In this document: positions 37,519-45,894 of the stretch, piece after piece
How the letters are laid out: each line of letters starts with the position of its first letter
How positions within the stretch are numbered: the stretch's first letter is position 1
Assembly: GCA_041530395.1 (NCBI GenBank)
Contig: CP136945.1
Location: 1,364,001-1,428,000 of the forward strand
From: Thermosynechococcaceae cyanobacterium Okahandja
GTDB taxonomy: Bacteria; Cyanobacteriota; Cyanobacteriia; Thermosynechococcales; Thermosynechococcaceae
Direction: 5' to 3'
Length of the DNA: 64,000 nt
The notes under the pieces: generated by a model
Databases searched by the model: none
The model's input: only the letters and a program-made list of their open reading frames with translations
What the model was told of the DNA's origin: nothing
Program-made: the position numbers and the translations under genes

Positions 37519-37561
37519 ATGGTAGAAAGTTGGCTTTACCGTTTTTTGTATCGAAGGCTAC
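37519..37561 (-). promoter_or_regulatory. NtcA-activated promoter of glnA
   Basis: GTATCGAAGGCTAC at 37548-37561 fits GTA-N8-TAC exactly, with the favoured flanking T and A. On the minus strand a -10 box TACCAT (37519-37524) lies 23 bases after the NtcA site, the canonical distance for NtcA-activated promoters. Transcription would start near 37512, about 40 bases before the glnA start codon. Confidence 0.85.
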
Positions 37562-37606
37562 AAAAACCCTGTGATTGCGGCAGGGTCATGCTTCATTCCG
37601 GCTGCC

Positions 37607-38104
37607 CTAGTGGGAAGCGGCCAATCGTCGTTGCGGGTACAGCAGGGGCATAATGAGGAGTCCTAGCCCGAAGCCGGCGATCGCCCCGAAGGGAACCGCC
37701 ACCCAATTGGAGTAGCCCCATACGCCGTAGTGCTGCAAGGCCCACTCCAAGGGGTAAAACAACATCAAGAGGATGGCCACCCCCCAGCCCCGCGCACCGT
37801 ACTGATGCAACCAGTACCACTCCTGCGCGGCGGGCGATCGCCCAATCCACACCCGGGTGAGCAACAGCGCTAACAGTGTCCCATAACAGCGCATACACAC
37901 GGCCATTTGCCACGGCGGTGCCAACACTAGGCCCATTTCCGGCTGGGGACAGACGTGGTGCCCCATGGCGTAAATAATTTGAGCAATGGTGGGCAACACC
38001 AAAAAATGACTGGCGGCTAAGAAGGGCGCAGCCACTGGCCCGAGGAGGAGAGCGCCCAGCAGCGTGTCGAGCCAAAGGGACGCGGTGAATCGCCGTCGCT
38101 TCAT
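37607..38104 (-). CDS. DUF2085 membrane protein
   Basis: A 165-residue protein with about four hydrophobic segments. The conserved DUF2085 features are GHHVCPQPE and VCMRCYGTLLALLL, a C-x2-C pair next to a membrane segment. The ATG at 38104 (MKRRRFTASLWLD) is preferred over an upstream in-frame start at 38152. Function unknown; the Cys pair may bind metal. The glnA promoter lies in the 133 bases between this gene's stop and glnA. Confidence 0.75.
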   Translation of the reverse strand: MKRRRFTASLWLDTLLGALLLGPVAAPFLAASHFLVLPTIAQIIYAMGHHVCPQPEMGLVLAPPWQMAVCMRCYGTLLALLLTRVWIGRSPAAQEWYWLHQYGARGWGVAILLMLFYPLEWALQHYGVWGYSNWVAVPFGAIAGFGLGLLIMPLLYPQRRLAASH

Positions 38105-38385
38105 GATGCCAAATGATATAGTGGAGGTAGGTAACACTCCACAATCTACCAAACCAGCGCTAAATCAGGCAATTGAGTTCTCTTCAACATTCCCGTAGGT
38201 TGCCCCTGCGCTGGGGGGCACAGGTATTGATAAGCATCAACGCCCAGTCCAGACGTAAATAAATATGACAATTTGTGGTTTGGAATTCTGGGCATACACA
38301 TTTACTGAGGGATCAGTTATACACAGATAGAGAGCGAACCAAGATTGGTTGGGGTGCTTAGGCAACTAGCGGAGGAATGTATTAC

Positions 38386-38682
38386 ATGGTTGGCGATAAC
38401 AACACAACCTTTACTGGCTGGCTGGCCAATGTAGTCAACGAAATTGGTTTGGCATGGTGGGTGAAAGTTGAAACCAAGCAGCCCCACTGCATCTACTACT
38501 TTGGGCCGTTTCTCACCCCAGCGGAAGCCGATAAAGAAAAAGATGGTTACATTGAAGATTTGAAAGCGGAAGGTGCCGAGGGCTTTGACATTGAAGTGTT
38601 GCGGTGTCGGCCACAGCACCTCACTATTGATGAGGAAGGCACAAAAAAGCCGCTGATGCCCCTTAGCTCTGTGGTGACGTGA
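38386..38682 (+). CDS. DUF1816-domain protein
   Basis: A 98-residue cyanobacterial protein with the DUF1816 pattern (LAWWVKVETKQPHCIYYFGPF, FLTPAEADKEKDGYIEDLKAEG). The family is found next to phycobilisome and light-response genes, but no activity is known. The start is set at 38386 because GGAGGA (38371-38376) is nine bases before it, whereas it abuts the alternative ATG at 38377. The stop codon TGA (38680-38682) is formed by the first bases of a MITE inserted at its 3' end, so the native C-terminus may have differed. Confidence 0.78.
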   Translation: MVGDNNTTFTGWLANVVNEIGLAWWVKVETKQPHCIYYFGPFLTPAEADKEKDGYIEDLKAEGAEGFDIEVLRCRPQHLTIDEEGTKKPLMPLSSVVT

Positions 38683-38762
38683 CATCCTCCCGACGCTGAT
38701 CCACGCCCAACCCCCTGCTTGCGGGGGCTAGGGGGCAGCACGGGGCTTATCGCTCCCCGAAC
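38679..38762 (-). mobile_element. 84-base MITE derived from the 61.8-kb TnpB element
   Basis: On the minus strand the sequence begins with GTTCGGGGAGCGATAAG, the left end of the element at 61837, and finishes with GGGAGGATGTCAC, its right end. Between them are only about 35 bases, dominated by the palindromic block CCCCCTAGCCCCCGCAAGC (read on that strand). This is a palindrome-associated, non-coding deletion derivative that could be moved by a TnpA in trans. It supplies the stop codon of the DUF1816 gene. Confidence 0.75.
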
Positions 38763-38836
38763 TCCACAAACGCTAAGTCCCAGTGGCGGGGGAGCATCCA
38801 GATTCGATAGTGACCAGAGGGTGCTCTAGGCCGCTT

Positions 38837-41128
38837 ATGGTTAGCAGGGTAACCAAAAGGGATGTTGTTCTGTGGGGGCTGGCGTTCCTCAGTGGCTGTA
38901 TTCTGGCGCTTGTCCAAGGGGGGTGGCTGATTGTTCTGGCCACGGGGGGGATGCTCTGGTGGCTGCGGCGGCAGCGCTGGGGTGGGTCGTTGTGGCTATG
39001 GCTGCCCCCTTCTGGTAGTGTAGCGATCGCCACGGCGGTTGCCCTACTGGCCATGGCCTACCTATGGCTGCGCACTCCCCAACCGGGCGTGACCGATATT
39101 AGCGGGGTGGTTGGGCGGCTGGTCAATCTGAACTTGCCCCCTAGCGTTGCTGTGACGGGGGTAGTCCAAACGTCGCCGCTGCCCAATCGGTCGGGGCGGC
39201 TACGCTTTTTTATGGCGGTGGCGCAGTACCGCAATGTCAGCCAAGACCCACGCGAAGATGGCCTCTTACGGGGCAGTGCTCGTGGTCGGTTGTACGTCAC
39301 CTTACCAAGGGCGATCGCCACCGATATTCACCCAGGTCAGCGCATCGAAGTCGTGGGGGTACTCTACCGTCCGCGCGCCAGTGGCAGCCGCTTTATCCGC
39401 ACCTTTAACTTTCAGCGCCAGTTGCAGCTTCAGCACACCTTTGCCGGCTTAACAGGAGAGCAGCTTAGGGTGCTCGAGCAAGGCTCGGGTTGGGGGTTGT
39501 GGGCCATTCGGCAGCGGATTGCCGAGGCGCATCGGGCGGGCTTAGGCGATCGCTATGGCCCAGTGGTCTCGGCCATGGTCTTGGGGAGTCGTGCCGTTGC
39601 GGTTCCCTTTGACCTGCGGGATTCATTTCGGCGGGTGGGGCTATCCCATGCGCTGGCCGCCTCTGGGTTTCATACGGCCATCCTGTTGACGGTGGTGTTA
39701 ACCCTTGCCCGTCCCTTACCCCAAGTGTGGCGCTATAGTTGCGGCGGGGGGGTACTGCTGCTCTTTGTGTGCCTGAGTGGCTTTGCCCCGTCTGCCATTC
39801 GTGCCGGGTTAATGGGGCTAGCCAGCCTTCTTGCCTTGGCCGGTAGCCAAAAGGTACAACCCACAACCGTGCTGCTGGCGATTGCCTGTGGCATGTTGCT
39901 GTACAACCCCCTCTGGATTGAAGATATTGGCTTTCAGCTTAGCTTTATCGCCACCCTTGGCCTGATTGTCAGTACCCAACCCATTAGCGATCGCCTTGAC
40001 TGGTGCCCCACACTGCTGCGTAATTTGCTGGCTGTGCCCCTGGCGGCAACCCTCTGGGTATTTCCCCTCTCTTTGGCCATTTTTGGTATCTTTCCCGTCT
40101 ATGGTCTCTTGGCAAATATTCTGGCGACGGGGCTGCTGATCCTGCTGACGGTGGGTGGCTTTATTAGTGCCCTTGCCGCCTTACTCCTACCCGGGCTGGG
40201 GGCAGGCATTGCCACGCTGCTCTATTGGCCGACAGCCCTACTGCTCTGGTTGGTGCAGCACTTGGGCCAGTGGCCGGGAGCTACCATTGCCCTAGGTGGT
40301 CTGGGCTGGGGGCAGGTGGTGGTGCTCTACACGCTGATTTTGTTGGTGTGGTGGCACCCTTGGTGGCAACGCCGCTGGCTGGCGGTTTTCGCCACCGGAC
40401 TAGCCTTGGTGCTGGTTCCGTTTATCCTGCGGCAGCAACTGCTGTTTCAGGCCACGGTTTTGGCCAACACCCGTGTACCGATGCTGGTGATTCAGCAGCC
40501 GGCGGGGATCATTGCCATCAATGGCGGTGAGGGTCACGTCTTAACGTCGTTTTTAGCCCAGGAGGGCATTAACCGGATTGACTGGGCCATTGCCAGCAGT
40601 GGCCAGCAGCGCTATCAACAGGGCTGGCCGGACATCCAAGCCACGACCCCCGTCCGTCGCCTGAGCACCGTTGCCACCAGCCGCACCGATCCTGACTATC
40701 AAAAGATGCTGGCAGCCTTGCCCGTTGTTCATGACACCTTACCCCTACAGCAACCCAACCGCCTAGGAAACGTTGAGATCACTGTTCAGCGCGCCGATCC
40801 GGCGGTACTGAGCTTAGACCTTGGCGATAGTCATTGGCTATTTGTCAGTGATCCGGCAGGGGATCAAGGCATCTGGTTGCGGGGCACAACGCTCAGCCGC
40901 GTGGATGTGCTCTGGTGGTGGGGACGCTCCTTTGACCTCGAACTCCTTGAGCGCCTCCAGCCCAAGGCGATTATCTTTACTCAGGCGCGACTAGCCCCCC
41001 AGCTTAGCGAAGCCCTACGACAAAAACAAATCCCCTACTTCGTGGTGGGGCAGGATGGCGAAGTCCGCTGGACCCCCAACGCGCCCCTAAAAGCCAACCT
41101 CGACACCACCGCGGAAGGTATTTTTTAG
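38837..41128 (+). CDS. comEC: ComEC/Rec2-family DNA uptake channel
   Basis: Domain order: membrane segments at the N-terminus with an OB-like DUF4131 domain (GRLYVTLPRAIATDIHPGQRIEVVGVLYRP); the competence core with LGLRDSF-like FDLRDSFRRVGLSHALAASGFH and many membrane helices (residues 230-500); and a C-terminal metallo-beta-lactamase-like domain. In that last domain the expected HxHxDH motif is missing (IDWAIASSGQQRYQQGW stands in its place), so the nuclease activity proposed for some ComEC proteins seems absent. It imports single-stranded DNA in natural transformation. The ATG at 38837 is preferred over a GTG at 38783 close to the MITE. Confidence 0.9.
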   Translation: MVSRVTKRDVVLWGLAFLSGCILALVQGGWLIVLATGGMLWWLRRQRWGGSLWLWLPPSGSVAIATAVALLAMAYLWLRTPQPGVTDISGVVGRLVNLNLPPSVAVTGVVQTSPLPNRSGRLRFFMAVAQYRNVSQDPREDGLLRGSARGRLYVTLPRAIATDIHPGQRIEVVGVLYRPRASGSRFIRTFNFQRQLQLQHTFAGLTGEQLRVLEQGSGWGLWAIRQRIAEAHRAGLGDRYGPVVSAMVLGSRAVAVPFDLRDSFRRVGLSHALAASGFHTAILLTVVLTLARPLPQVWRYSCGGGVLLLFVCLSGFAPSAIRAGLMGLASLLALAGSQKVQPTTVLLAIACGMLLYNPLWIEDIGFQLSFIATLGLIVSTQPISDRLDWCPTLLRNLLAVPLAATLWVFPLSLAIFGIFPVYGLLANILATGLLILLTVGGFISALAALLLPGLGAGIATLLYWPTALLLWLVQHLGQWPGATIALGGLGWGQVVVLYTLILLVWWHPWWQRRWLAVFATGLALVLVPFILRQQLLFQATVLANTRVPMLVIQQPAGIIAINGGEGHVLTSFLAQEGINRIDWAIASSGQQRYQQGWPDIQATTPVRRLSTVATSRTDPDYQKMLAALPVVHDTLPLQQPNRLGNVEITVQRADPAVLSLDLGDSHWLFVSDPAGDQGIWLRGTTLSRVDVLWWWGRSFDLELLERLQPKAIIFTQARLAPQLSEALRQKQIPYFVVGQDGEVRWTPNAPLKANLDTTAEGIF

Positions 41129-42330
41129 GGTTTGGGCAGGTTCAGTTTTGCCGCCGCAAGGGTCTCCTGTAGCACCTGCTGAATCCGGTCTGGATCCGGT
41201 GTTTTGCCCCCCATTAAATCCCCAAAATAAACACAGGCTGCTTCCCCCAAGGCCCACGTATAGGCCGCCGCCCACGAGGCCGCTAGCACCGCGCCAAATC
41301 CCGGAATAAACTTAATCATCTGCTGGCCAATGAGGCGAGCCACAAACCCGCCGCCAATGGTGGTGAGAATCCCACCGGCCTGCGATGGCGACAGGGTTTG
41401 ACCGTACAACTGCCCCAACAGAATGACCATCACCACCTGCACCGCCACCAGAACCGGCATGGTAGCAAAGGGAAAGGGCACCGCCGAGAGTGTGGCCGCC
41501 ATGACCGCAAAAGGGGCAATGTAGCGCCGTCCCACTTGGCGATAGAGGGGGGCAATTTGATGGCTCAGATCTGACTGCGCCACCAACTGCCGCAGCATAT
41601 TGGCTTCAGCATGGGGAAGCACCGTTTCTAAGGTTGCTGCTAAGGCATCAAACCCGTAGAACAGGGGGGTATAGCCATCCTCCTCTAGGGTAAAGTCAAT
41701 CGGGATCAGGCGATCGCTAATGTCCGCAAAGCGCTCCCTCAGGCCAGCAATCGCAAGGTTAAGATCTGCCATATCCGGTGGATAGGGGGGATGATTCTCT
41801 TGGCTGGGTGGGTATAATTCGTGCAGGCAGGTGACCGCCACCAAAAAGGGAATTTCAGGGTGCTGCCGTTTAAGTTCCTTGGCCACGTGATGGAGGCGAT
41901 CGCTGGCAAAATCCGTCACCTTCAGCGTTAAAATAATCACCCGTGCCCGCTGACTCTGCCGCAGCAGTTGATCTAGCTCTGCCACCACCTGCTCCGTCTG
42001 GGCGGGGGTTTCCCCTAGGCCCACCGTATCGGTAAACGTGAGGAGGGGGAGTTCTGCCGTTGGATAGTCGTAGCGCTGGGTTTGGCTGGTGTGGGGACGA
42101 AAGCCCGAACCCACAATACTAGCAGCGGCCCCCGTGATAGCCCGTACAATAGAACTTTTGCCGGACTGGGGTTTGCCAATGAGGAGTACCTCCGTCACCG
42201 GTAACTGCTGCCGCGCGGTCGCCAAGACCTCTGCTAAGGCCGCCGCATCCACCTGAAACCAGCGGCTGAGGGGCTGTAAATACCGCGGCAGATTCTTAAC
42301 GCTGGCTTTCACCACGCTGATCATCACCAT
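41125..42330 (-). CDS. membrane-associated GTPase with DUF697 domain
   Basis: The N-terminal P-loop GTPase has GKPQSGKSSIVRAITG (G1), DTVGLGE (G3) and a long switch region; the NKxD base-recognition motif is not obvious. From about residue 255 a hydrophobic DUF697/YcjF-like domain follows (FAVMAATLSAVPFPFATMPVLVAVQVVMVILLG; GFVARLIGQQMIKFIPGFGAVLAAS), probably membrane-inserting. The start overlaps the DUF2973 gene by about 35 bases, so translation is coupled. Its 3' end overlaps comEC by four bases. Confidence 0.82.
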   Translation of the reverse strand: MVMISVVKASVKNLPRYLQPLSRWFQVDAAALAEVLATARQQLPVTEVLLIGKPQSGKSSIVRAITGAAASIVGSGFRPHTSQTQRYDYPTAELPLLTFTDTVGLGETPAQTEQVVAELDQLLRQSQRARVIILTLKVTDFASDRLHHVAKELKRQHPEIPFLVAVTCLHELYPPSQENHPPYPPDMADLNLAIAGLRERFADISDRLIPIDFTLEEDGYTPLFYGFDALAATLETVLPHAEANMLRQLVAQSDLSHQIAPLYRQVGRRYIAPFAVMAATLSAVPFPFATMPVLVAVQVVMVILLGQLYGQTLSPSQAGGILTTIGGGFVARLIGQQMIKFIPGFGAVLAASWAAAYTWALGEAACVYFGDLMGGKTPDPDRIQQVLQETLAAAKLNLPKP

Positions 42331-42586
42331 AGCTGGGAGATTCGTGATAGATGGCATCCAGTTGGGCGCGGGCATCCTCCACACTGAGGGAACGCATCAC
42401 CAGTAGCGGTTCATCAATCACTTGGCCATCACTATCCAACAGTTCCGGGTGGGTCACGACCCGTCCCCGCGGCACCGGTGTTTGCCGCTGCGATTCTATC
42501 GCTAAGGTGAATAAACTACGGATGAGGTTGGCCATCGCCAAGAGCGCCAGTACCGTAAAGGCAACAATGTAAAGTAACTGCATCAT
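42296..42586 (-). CDS. DUF2973 protein
   Basis: A 96-residue protein with one N-terminal membrane helix (LLYIVAFTVLALLAMANLIRSLF) and a soluble tail (ELLDSDGQVIDEPLLVMRSLSVEDARAQLDAIY). This matches cyanobacterial DUF2973, usually found beside DUF2605, as here (48 bases between them). The 3' end overlaps the GTPase start. Function unknown. Confidence 0.78.
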   Translation of the reverse strand: MMQLLYIVAFTVLALLAMANLIRSLFTLAIESQRQTPVPRGRVVTHPELLDSDGQVIDEPLLVMRSLSVEDARAQLDAIYHESPSYGDDQRGESQR

Positions 42587-42634
42587 GAACAGAGCACCTC
42601 CGAGCCAAGAGTCTAAGCAGAAAATAAGAGACCG

Positions 42635-42964
42635 TTAAGCGTTGCAATCGCTGGATTTAGAGAGGCGATAGTGGTGGGCAACCTGCCAACACTCCATTAA
42701 CAGCGTATGCCATTGCATTAGCACTTGCGTATCGACCCCCACCTGCCCTTCCGTGGCGCGAAAGAGGCTGCGGCTGGCCACAACATCCCTGAGAGCCACC
42801 TCCACCCGCGCCAGCAATGCCTGCTGCTCGGCCACCGCTAAAAACGGCATCACCTCTGTTCGCAACAGGGTTTGAGCACGGCCAAACCAGTACTCAAAAT
42901 CCTCGAGGAGGGGTTCAAGTAATACTTTGAGGAGTTGGGGTTCCGGCAAATTAGAGTGCAACAT
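42635..42964 (-). CDS. DUF2605 protein
   Basis: A 109-residue helical protein with the DUF2605 pattern (LKVLLEPLLEDFEYWFGRAQTLL; LMQWHTLLMECWQVAHHY). It is the first gene of a minus-strand unit with DUF2973 and the DUF697 GTPase. Upstream are two TAAGAT -10-like boxes and an RpaB-type HLR1 site, which suggests light-responsive control of the unit. Confidence 0.78.
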   Translation of the reverse strand: MLHSNLPEPQLLKVLLEPLLEDFEYWFGRAQTLLRTEVMPFLAVAEQQALLARVEVALRDVVASRSLFRATEGQVGVDTQVLMQWHTLLMECWQVAHHYRLSKSSDCNA

Positions 42965-43008
42965 AGGGCAGTGGGGGAATCTTACTTCTATCTTAAATCT
43001 TAATCTCG

Positions 43009-43024
43009 TTTACATATCGTTACA
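43009..43024. promoter_or_regulatory. HLR1 (RpaB-binding) site between DUF2605 and cpcS
   Basis: TTTACATATCGTTACA matches the HLR1 consensus of two (G/T)TTACA repeats separated by four mostly A/T bases. It lies about 45 bases before the DUF2605 start on the minus strand, just upstream of TAAGAT boxes at 42997-43002 and 42990-42995, and 167 bases before cpcS on the plus strand. RpaB is the cyanobacterial regulator of high-light genes. Confidence 0.6.
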
Positions 43025-43190
43025 ATTCTTCCGATTTAGGCTAGCCTCCCTTGGGGAAATTGGCTGTAGTACCCTAGGGATAAGACACAATTGATCCCTT
43101 GGTTTACGGTTGCCCGACTGTAAGCCTGTGCCTGAGTCGAACAATACGTTGAACAGTAATTGTCATTTTCGTCATTTTCATGGGGTTGGC

Positions 43191-43727
43191 ATGGATATCC
43201 GCGATTTTTTTGCCCAGAGTGCTGGTCGTTGGTTTTCGCAGCGCACAAGTCACCATCTTGCCTTTAAGCAAACGGAATCGGGCAAGTCTCAGTTAACGAT
43301 TGATCTGCTGGAGGTGAACGATCCCGCTGTGATTGCCCTGTGTGAGCAGTACAACATGGATCCGCAGTGGGCCATTTGTGGGGCGCGGGTCAGTTGGGAT
43401 GGCACGATGGAGTGGGATGCGGAAAAGCATGAGGGGTCAACGGTGCTGGTGCCGATTACCGAAGCGGGGTCAGCGCGGGAAGGAAAACTGCTGCGGGAGA
43501 TGGGCTATGCCGAAAAAGCGTCGGTGGCGGGTCGCTTTAGTATGGGCAGTGATGGTGCTCTAACCCTGATTACGGAGTACGAAACCATGTACTCGGAGGA
43601 GCGGCTCTGGTTTGCTAGCCCTAACTTGCGTCTGCGCACCAGTATTTTGAAGCGTTTTGGCGGCTTTAGTATGGCTTCGTTCTGCTCGGAAATTCGCCTC
43701 GGGGTGACCCAACCGGCCCAGTCATGA
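43191..43727 (+). CDS. cpcS: CpcS/CpeS-type phycobiliprotein lyase
   Basis: The 178-residue lipocalin-like protein starts [25 protein letters not shown], the CpcS-family N-terminus. [20 protein letters not shown] and SFCSEIRLG complete the family signature. Such lyases attach phycocyanobilin to Cys of phycobiliproteins (allophycocyanin and the CpcB/ApcA-type sites). The Thermosynechococcus CpcS-III structure shows the same fold. The ATG at 43191 is chosen over an in-frame TTG at 43110. The VOC gene overlaps by ATGA, so the two are translationally coupled. Confidence 0.88.
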   Translation: MDIRDFFAQSAGRWFSQRTSHHLAFKQTESGKSQLTIDLLEVNDPAVIALCEQYNMDPQWAICGARVSWDGTMEWDAEKHEGSTVLVPITEAGSAREGKLLREMGYAEKASVAGRFSMGSDGALTLITEYETMYSEERLWFASPNLRLRTSILKRFGGFSMASFCSEIRLGVTQPAQS

Positions 43728-44131
43728 CACAGTTTTTGCACACGGCAATTAATGTCACGGATCTTGAGCGGGCGGTGGCTTTTTACGAGGGGGTGTTGTC
43801 ACTGCGCCGCGCCGATCGCCCCCTGACCTTTCCGGGGGTCTGGTACCAAGTGGGCGGTGTGCAAATTCACCTGATCCAAGCAACACAGGTGGTGAATCGG
43901 CTCCAAGATGGCAATCGCTGGGGACGCAACCCGCACCTTGCGCTTGGAGTCCCTGACCTAGAGCACCTGCGGCAGAAATTAGCGGCGGCGGGTATTCCGT
44001 ATCAAGCCAGTGCCTCCGGGCGTGCAGCAATTTTTGTCCAGGATCCGGATGGCAACCTCATTGAACTCGGCGAACTTCCCCCTAGGGTAAATGGCGCGCC
44101 AGCAGAATCCATAGGGGCAGCACGGCAATAA
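43724..44131 (+). CDS. VOC-family (glyoxalase-like) protein
   Basis: A 135-residue vicinal-oxygen-chelate protein: [23 protein letters not shown] is the first beta-alpha-beta unit and [15 protein letters not shown] is the second with a metal-ligand Glu. Two metal positions (His near residue 6 and Glu near 115) are present. The family includes lactoylglutathione lyases and dioxygenases, and the substrate is unknown. It starts within the cpcS stop (ATGA) and ends 50 bases inside the convergent AEC gene. Confidence 0.8.
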   Translation: MTQFLHTAINVTDLERAVAFYEGVLSLRRADRPLTFPGVWYQVGGVQIHLIQATQVVNRLQDGNRWGRNPHLALGVPDLEHLRQKLAAAGIPYQASASGRAAIFVQDPDGNLIELGELPPRVNGAPAESIGAARQ

Positions 44132-45062
44132 AGCTGAGGGTGCTCAGGGCAATGGCGACTGGAGGTAGCTCGGCGTTTAGCTCGTACTCTTCCGCCAAAA
44201 TTAAGGCGGCAAAGGCGGTGGGGGTACTGCTCATAATGGCGATCGCCAGGAGGGGATCCCCCCGCAGCCCGATGCCATAGACAATCGCTAGCATAGGCAG
44301 GGGGAGAATCAGGGTTTTAATGAGAGCGGGCAGCAGTGCCATACCAAGGCTGTGCCACCCGGGTAGCCGGCTCAGGCGAATGCCGGTCAGCACAAATGCA
44401 AGGGGAATAACACAGCGAATATCGAGGTGCAACGCTGCTTCAAGACTTGGCGGAAAGAGCAGCCCATGGGTTAAAAAACCGACCATGGCTGCCCAGAGGG
44501 TTGGTACAGTGGGAATGACCGCTAAGGCACGCCACCACTGCTGCGGCTCGCTTTTGCCGTAGTACTGCCCCAAGTAGGAGCCAAGGCCATAGGTGCCAAT
44601 GGCATTTTGGGTAATGGCATAAAAGGTTGCCCAAGGTAGCGCGGTAGGTTCCAGTAGGGGAATAGCCACCCCCAGCCCGACAAAGCCCGTGTTGCCAAGG
44701 ATACAGGAGATGAGGTAACTGCCCTGAAAGCGCCGCGCTTCGGTCACAGGTAAGGTTGCTGTGAGGGTTGGCGGTGTGTACTGTAACCATTGGGGCAGAA
44801 AATAGCGCTCCTGCCAAGGGTAACAGGCTTGGGCAACCCCATAGCCCACCACCAAGGTTAAAAAGGCCAAGACGGGGGATAACCAAATAAGGCCGGAAAA
44901 GTCCGTGTCATGGACAAGGGCAAAAATTTGGATGGGAATGCCCACCCAGTAGAGGCCGCGCCCCAACCACTGGGGAATGACTGCCGGTAGCCATCGGCCC
45001 AGCAGTAAGCCAAAGCTCGTCCAAAGGATCAGGGGACTGGACGCAGTGATTGCATCTGCCAT
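44082..45062 (-). CDS. AEC-family (auxin efflux carrier type) permease
   Basis: A 326-residue protein with about ten membrane helices, of the AEC/BART superfamily. GNTGFVGLGVAIPLL and MSSTPTAFAALILAEEYELNAEL are the two crossover-type motifs of these carriers. Bacterial members export organic anions such as malate or malonate; no substrate is suggested by context. Its C-terminal end overlaps the VOC gene by 50 bases on the opposite strand. Confidence 0.85.
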   Translation of the reverse strand: MADAITASSPLILWTSFGLLLGRWLPAVIPQWLGRGLYWVGIPIQIFALVHDTDFSGLIWLSPVLAFLTLVVGYGVAQACYPWQERYFLPQWLQYTPPTLTATLPVTEARRFQGSYLISCILGNTGFVGLGVAIPLLEPTALPWATFYAITQNAIGTYGLGSYLGQYYGKSEPQQWWRALAVIPTVPTLWAAMVGFLTHGLLFPPSLEAALHLDIRCVIPLAFVLTGIRLSRLPGWHSLGMALLPALIKTLILPLPMLAIVYGIGLRGDPLLAIAIMSSTPTAFAALILAEEYELNAELPPVAIALSTLSFIAVLPLWILLARHLP

Positions 45063-45185
45063 GGCGATCCCTTAGTGACCTCCTCCCAATCCTTACCCTG
45101 ATGTGCAGAGCGCGGACTGCCTAACTTGACTATTGGCCATTTTTACCCCACGCCACTTCTCTTGGTCAATCCTTTTAGCTAGGTT

Positions 45186-45235
45186 AGTGGGAAGCCCCGC
45201 GCTGTAATGGAACAGTCAGCGTCGGGATGAGAGCC
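45186..45235 (+). repeat. relic right end of a TnpB-type IS
   Basis: The sequence GGGAAGCCCCGCGCTGTA followed by CAGCGTCGGGA matches the right-end hairpin of the element at 61837-63245 (GGGAATCCCGCGCTGTA and CAGCGTGGGA), with a slightly longer loop. No tnpB precedes it. It is the left edge of a nest of IS relics that runs to about 47052. The 120 bases between the AEC start and this relic show nothing else. Confidence 0.55.
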
Positions 45236-45315
45236 GTGTAAGCCGTAGGCGAACAATCTGCTTACAAAATAGCAAGCAATCTGTCATCATGGCTGTAATA
45301 TTGCGATAACTAGCC

Positions 45316-45617
45316 ATGCTAAGGGCCGTCAAGGTCAGAATCTACCCCACGGTTGAACAACAACGGTATCTAGCTCAGGCCTTTGGCTGTGTGCGGTGGG
45401 TCTGGAATTAGTCTCTCTCAACCATCTCCCAGACTTACAAAGAAACTGGGAAGGGGATCTCTGCTTAATCAGAAATGAAGGCTTGCGCATTTTGGCATTG
45501 GGAACCAGTGCTTCTGCCCTTGGGGGCAATGTCAGACCAAAGCGGTATGGGCGAAAGTCCACTACAGCGGCGGCTGTTGCCTGTGAAGAGGGAAGCCAGA
45601 CCCGTATCGGTCTCTAG
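45316..45617 (+). pseudogene. internally deleted tnpB
   Basis: From the ATG at 45316, 31 codons read MLRAVKVRIYPTVEQQRYLA and so on to WVWN, the TnpB N-terminus, and then stop. About 80 bases later and in another frame, LIRNEGLRILALGTSASALGG with RPKRYGRKSTT to the stop at 45617 is the typical TnpB C-terminal tail that follows the zinc ribbon. The RuvC core and zinc ribbon, some 300 residues, are deleted. The remnant belongs to a TnpB type different from the other copies in the window. Confidence 0.7.
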
Positions 45618-45639
45618 TAGTTCACAATCTTATACACTG

Positions 45640-45870
45640 AGCCGTAAGAGGTTCTATATTCAACGCGTCTGGTAACGGATTCAAGAACTCCCCCCTGCCA
45701 AGGCGAGGTGGAAGAGTGGGGAGCCAGCCTCACTGAAACCTTGAATAGCCCATAGAGCCGAGTCCTGCCACGCACTTCCGGTTGCTTCTCTAGACCGGAT
45801 TATCTGCAAGCCTTCTGGCCTGAGGCGTTGGGACAGCCAAGACATGTTGGACTCGGTGGGCGAAGAGACT
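45640..45870 (+). ncRNA. HEARO / omega-RNA of the IsrB element
   Basis: This region directly upstream of isrB has the conserved HEARO-like block CTTGAATAGCCCATAGAGCC (45740-45759), then GAGTCCTGCCACGCACTTCC. A perfect 8-bp long-range pairing joins CCGAGTCC (45758-45765) to GGACTCGG (45849-45856), enclosing a CCGG/CCGG hairpin and a GCC/GGC hairpin. HEARO RNAs are the omega-RNAs of IscB/IsrB proteins and lie just 5' of them; the guide would be at the RNA's 5' end. The pairing runs past the first in-frame ATG at 45844, which argues that isrB starts at 45895. The 5' end is not defined. Confidence 0.7.
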
Positions 45871-45894
45871 CAAACTCGAAAGAGGTTTATCACA

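Noticed and set aside
45396-45617. Independent 73-residue gene
   Set aside because: Its second half is the C-terminal tail of TnpB; it is part of the deleted tnpB pseudogene.
45844-45894. Upstream start of isrB adding 17 residues
   Set aside because: The region encodes the 3' arm of the omega-RNA stem (45849-45856), and IscB-family proteins begin at the MLRV-type segment.
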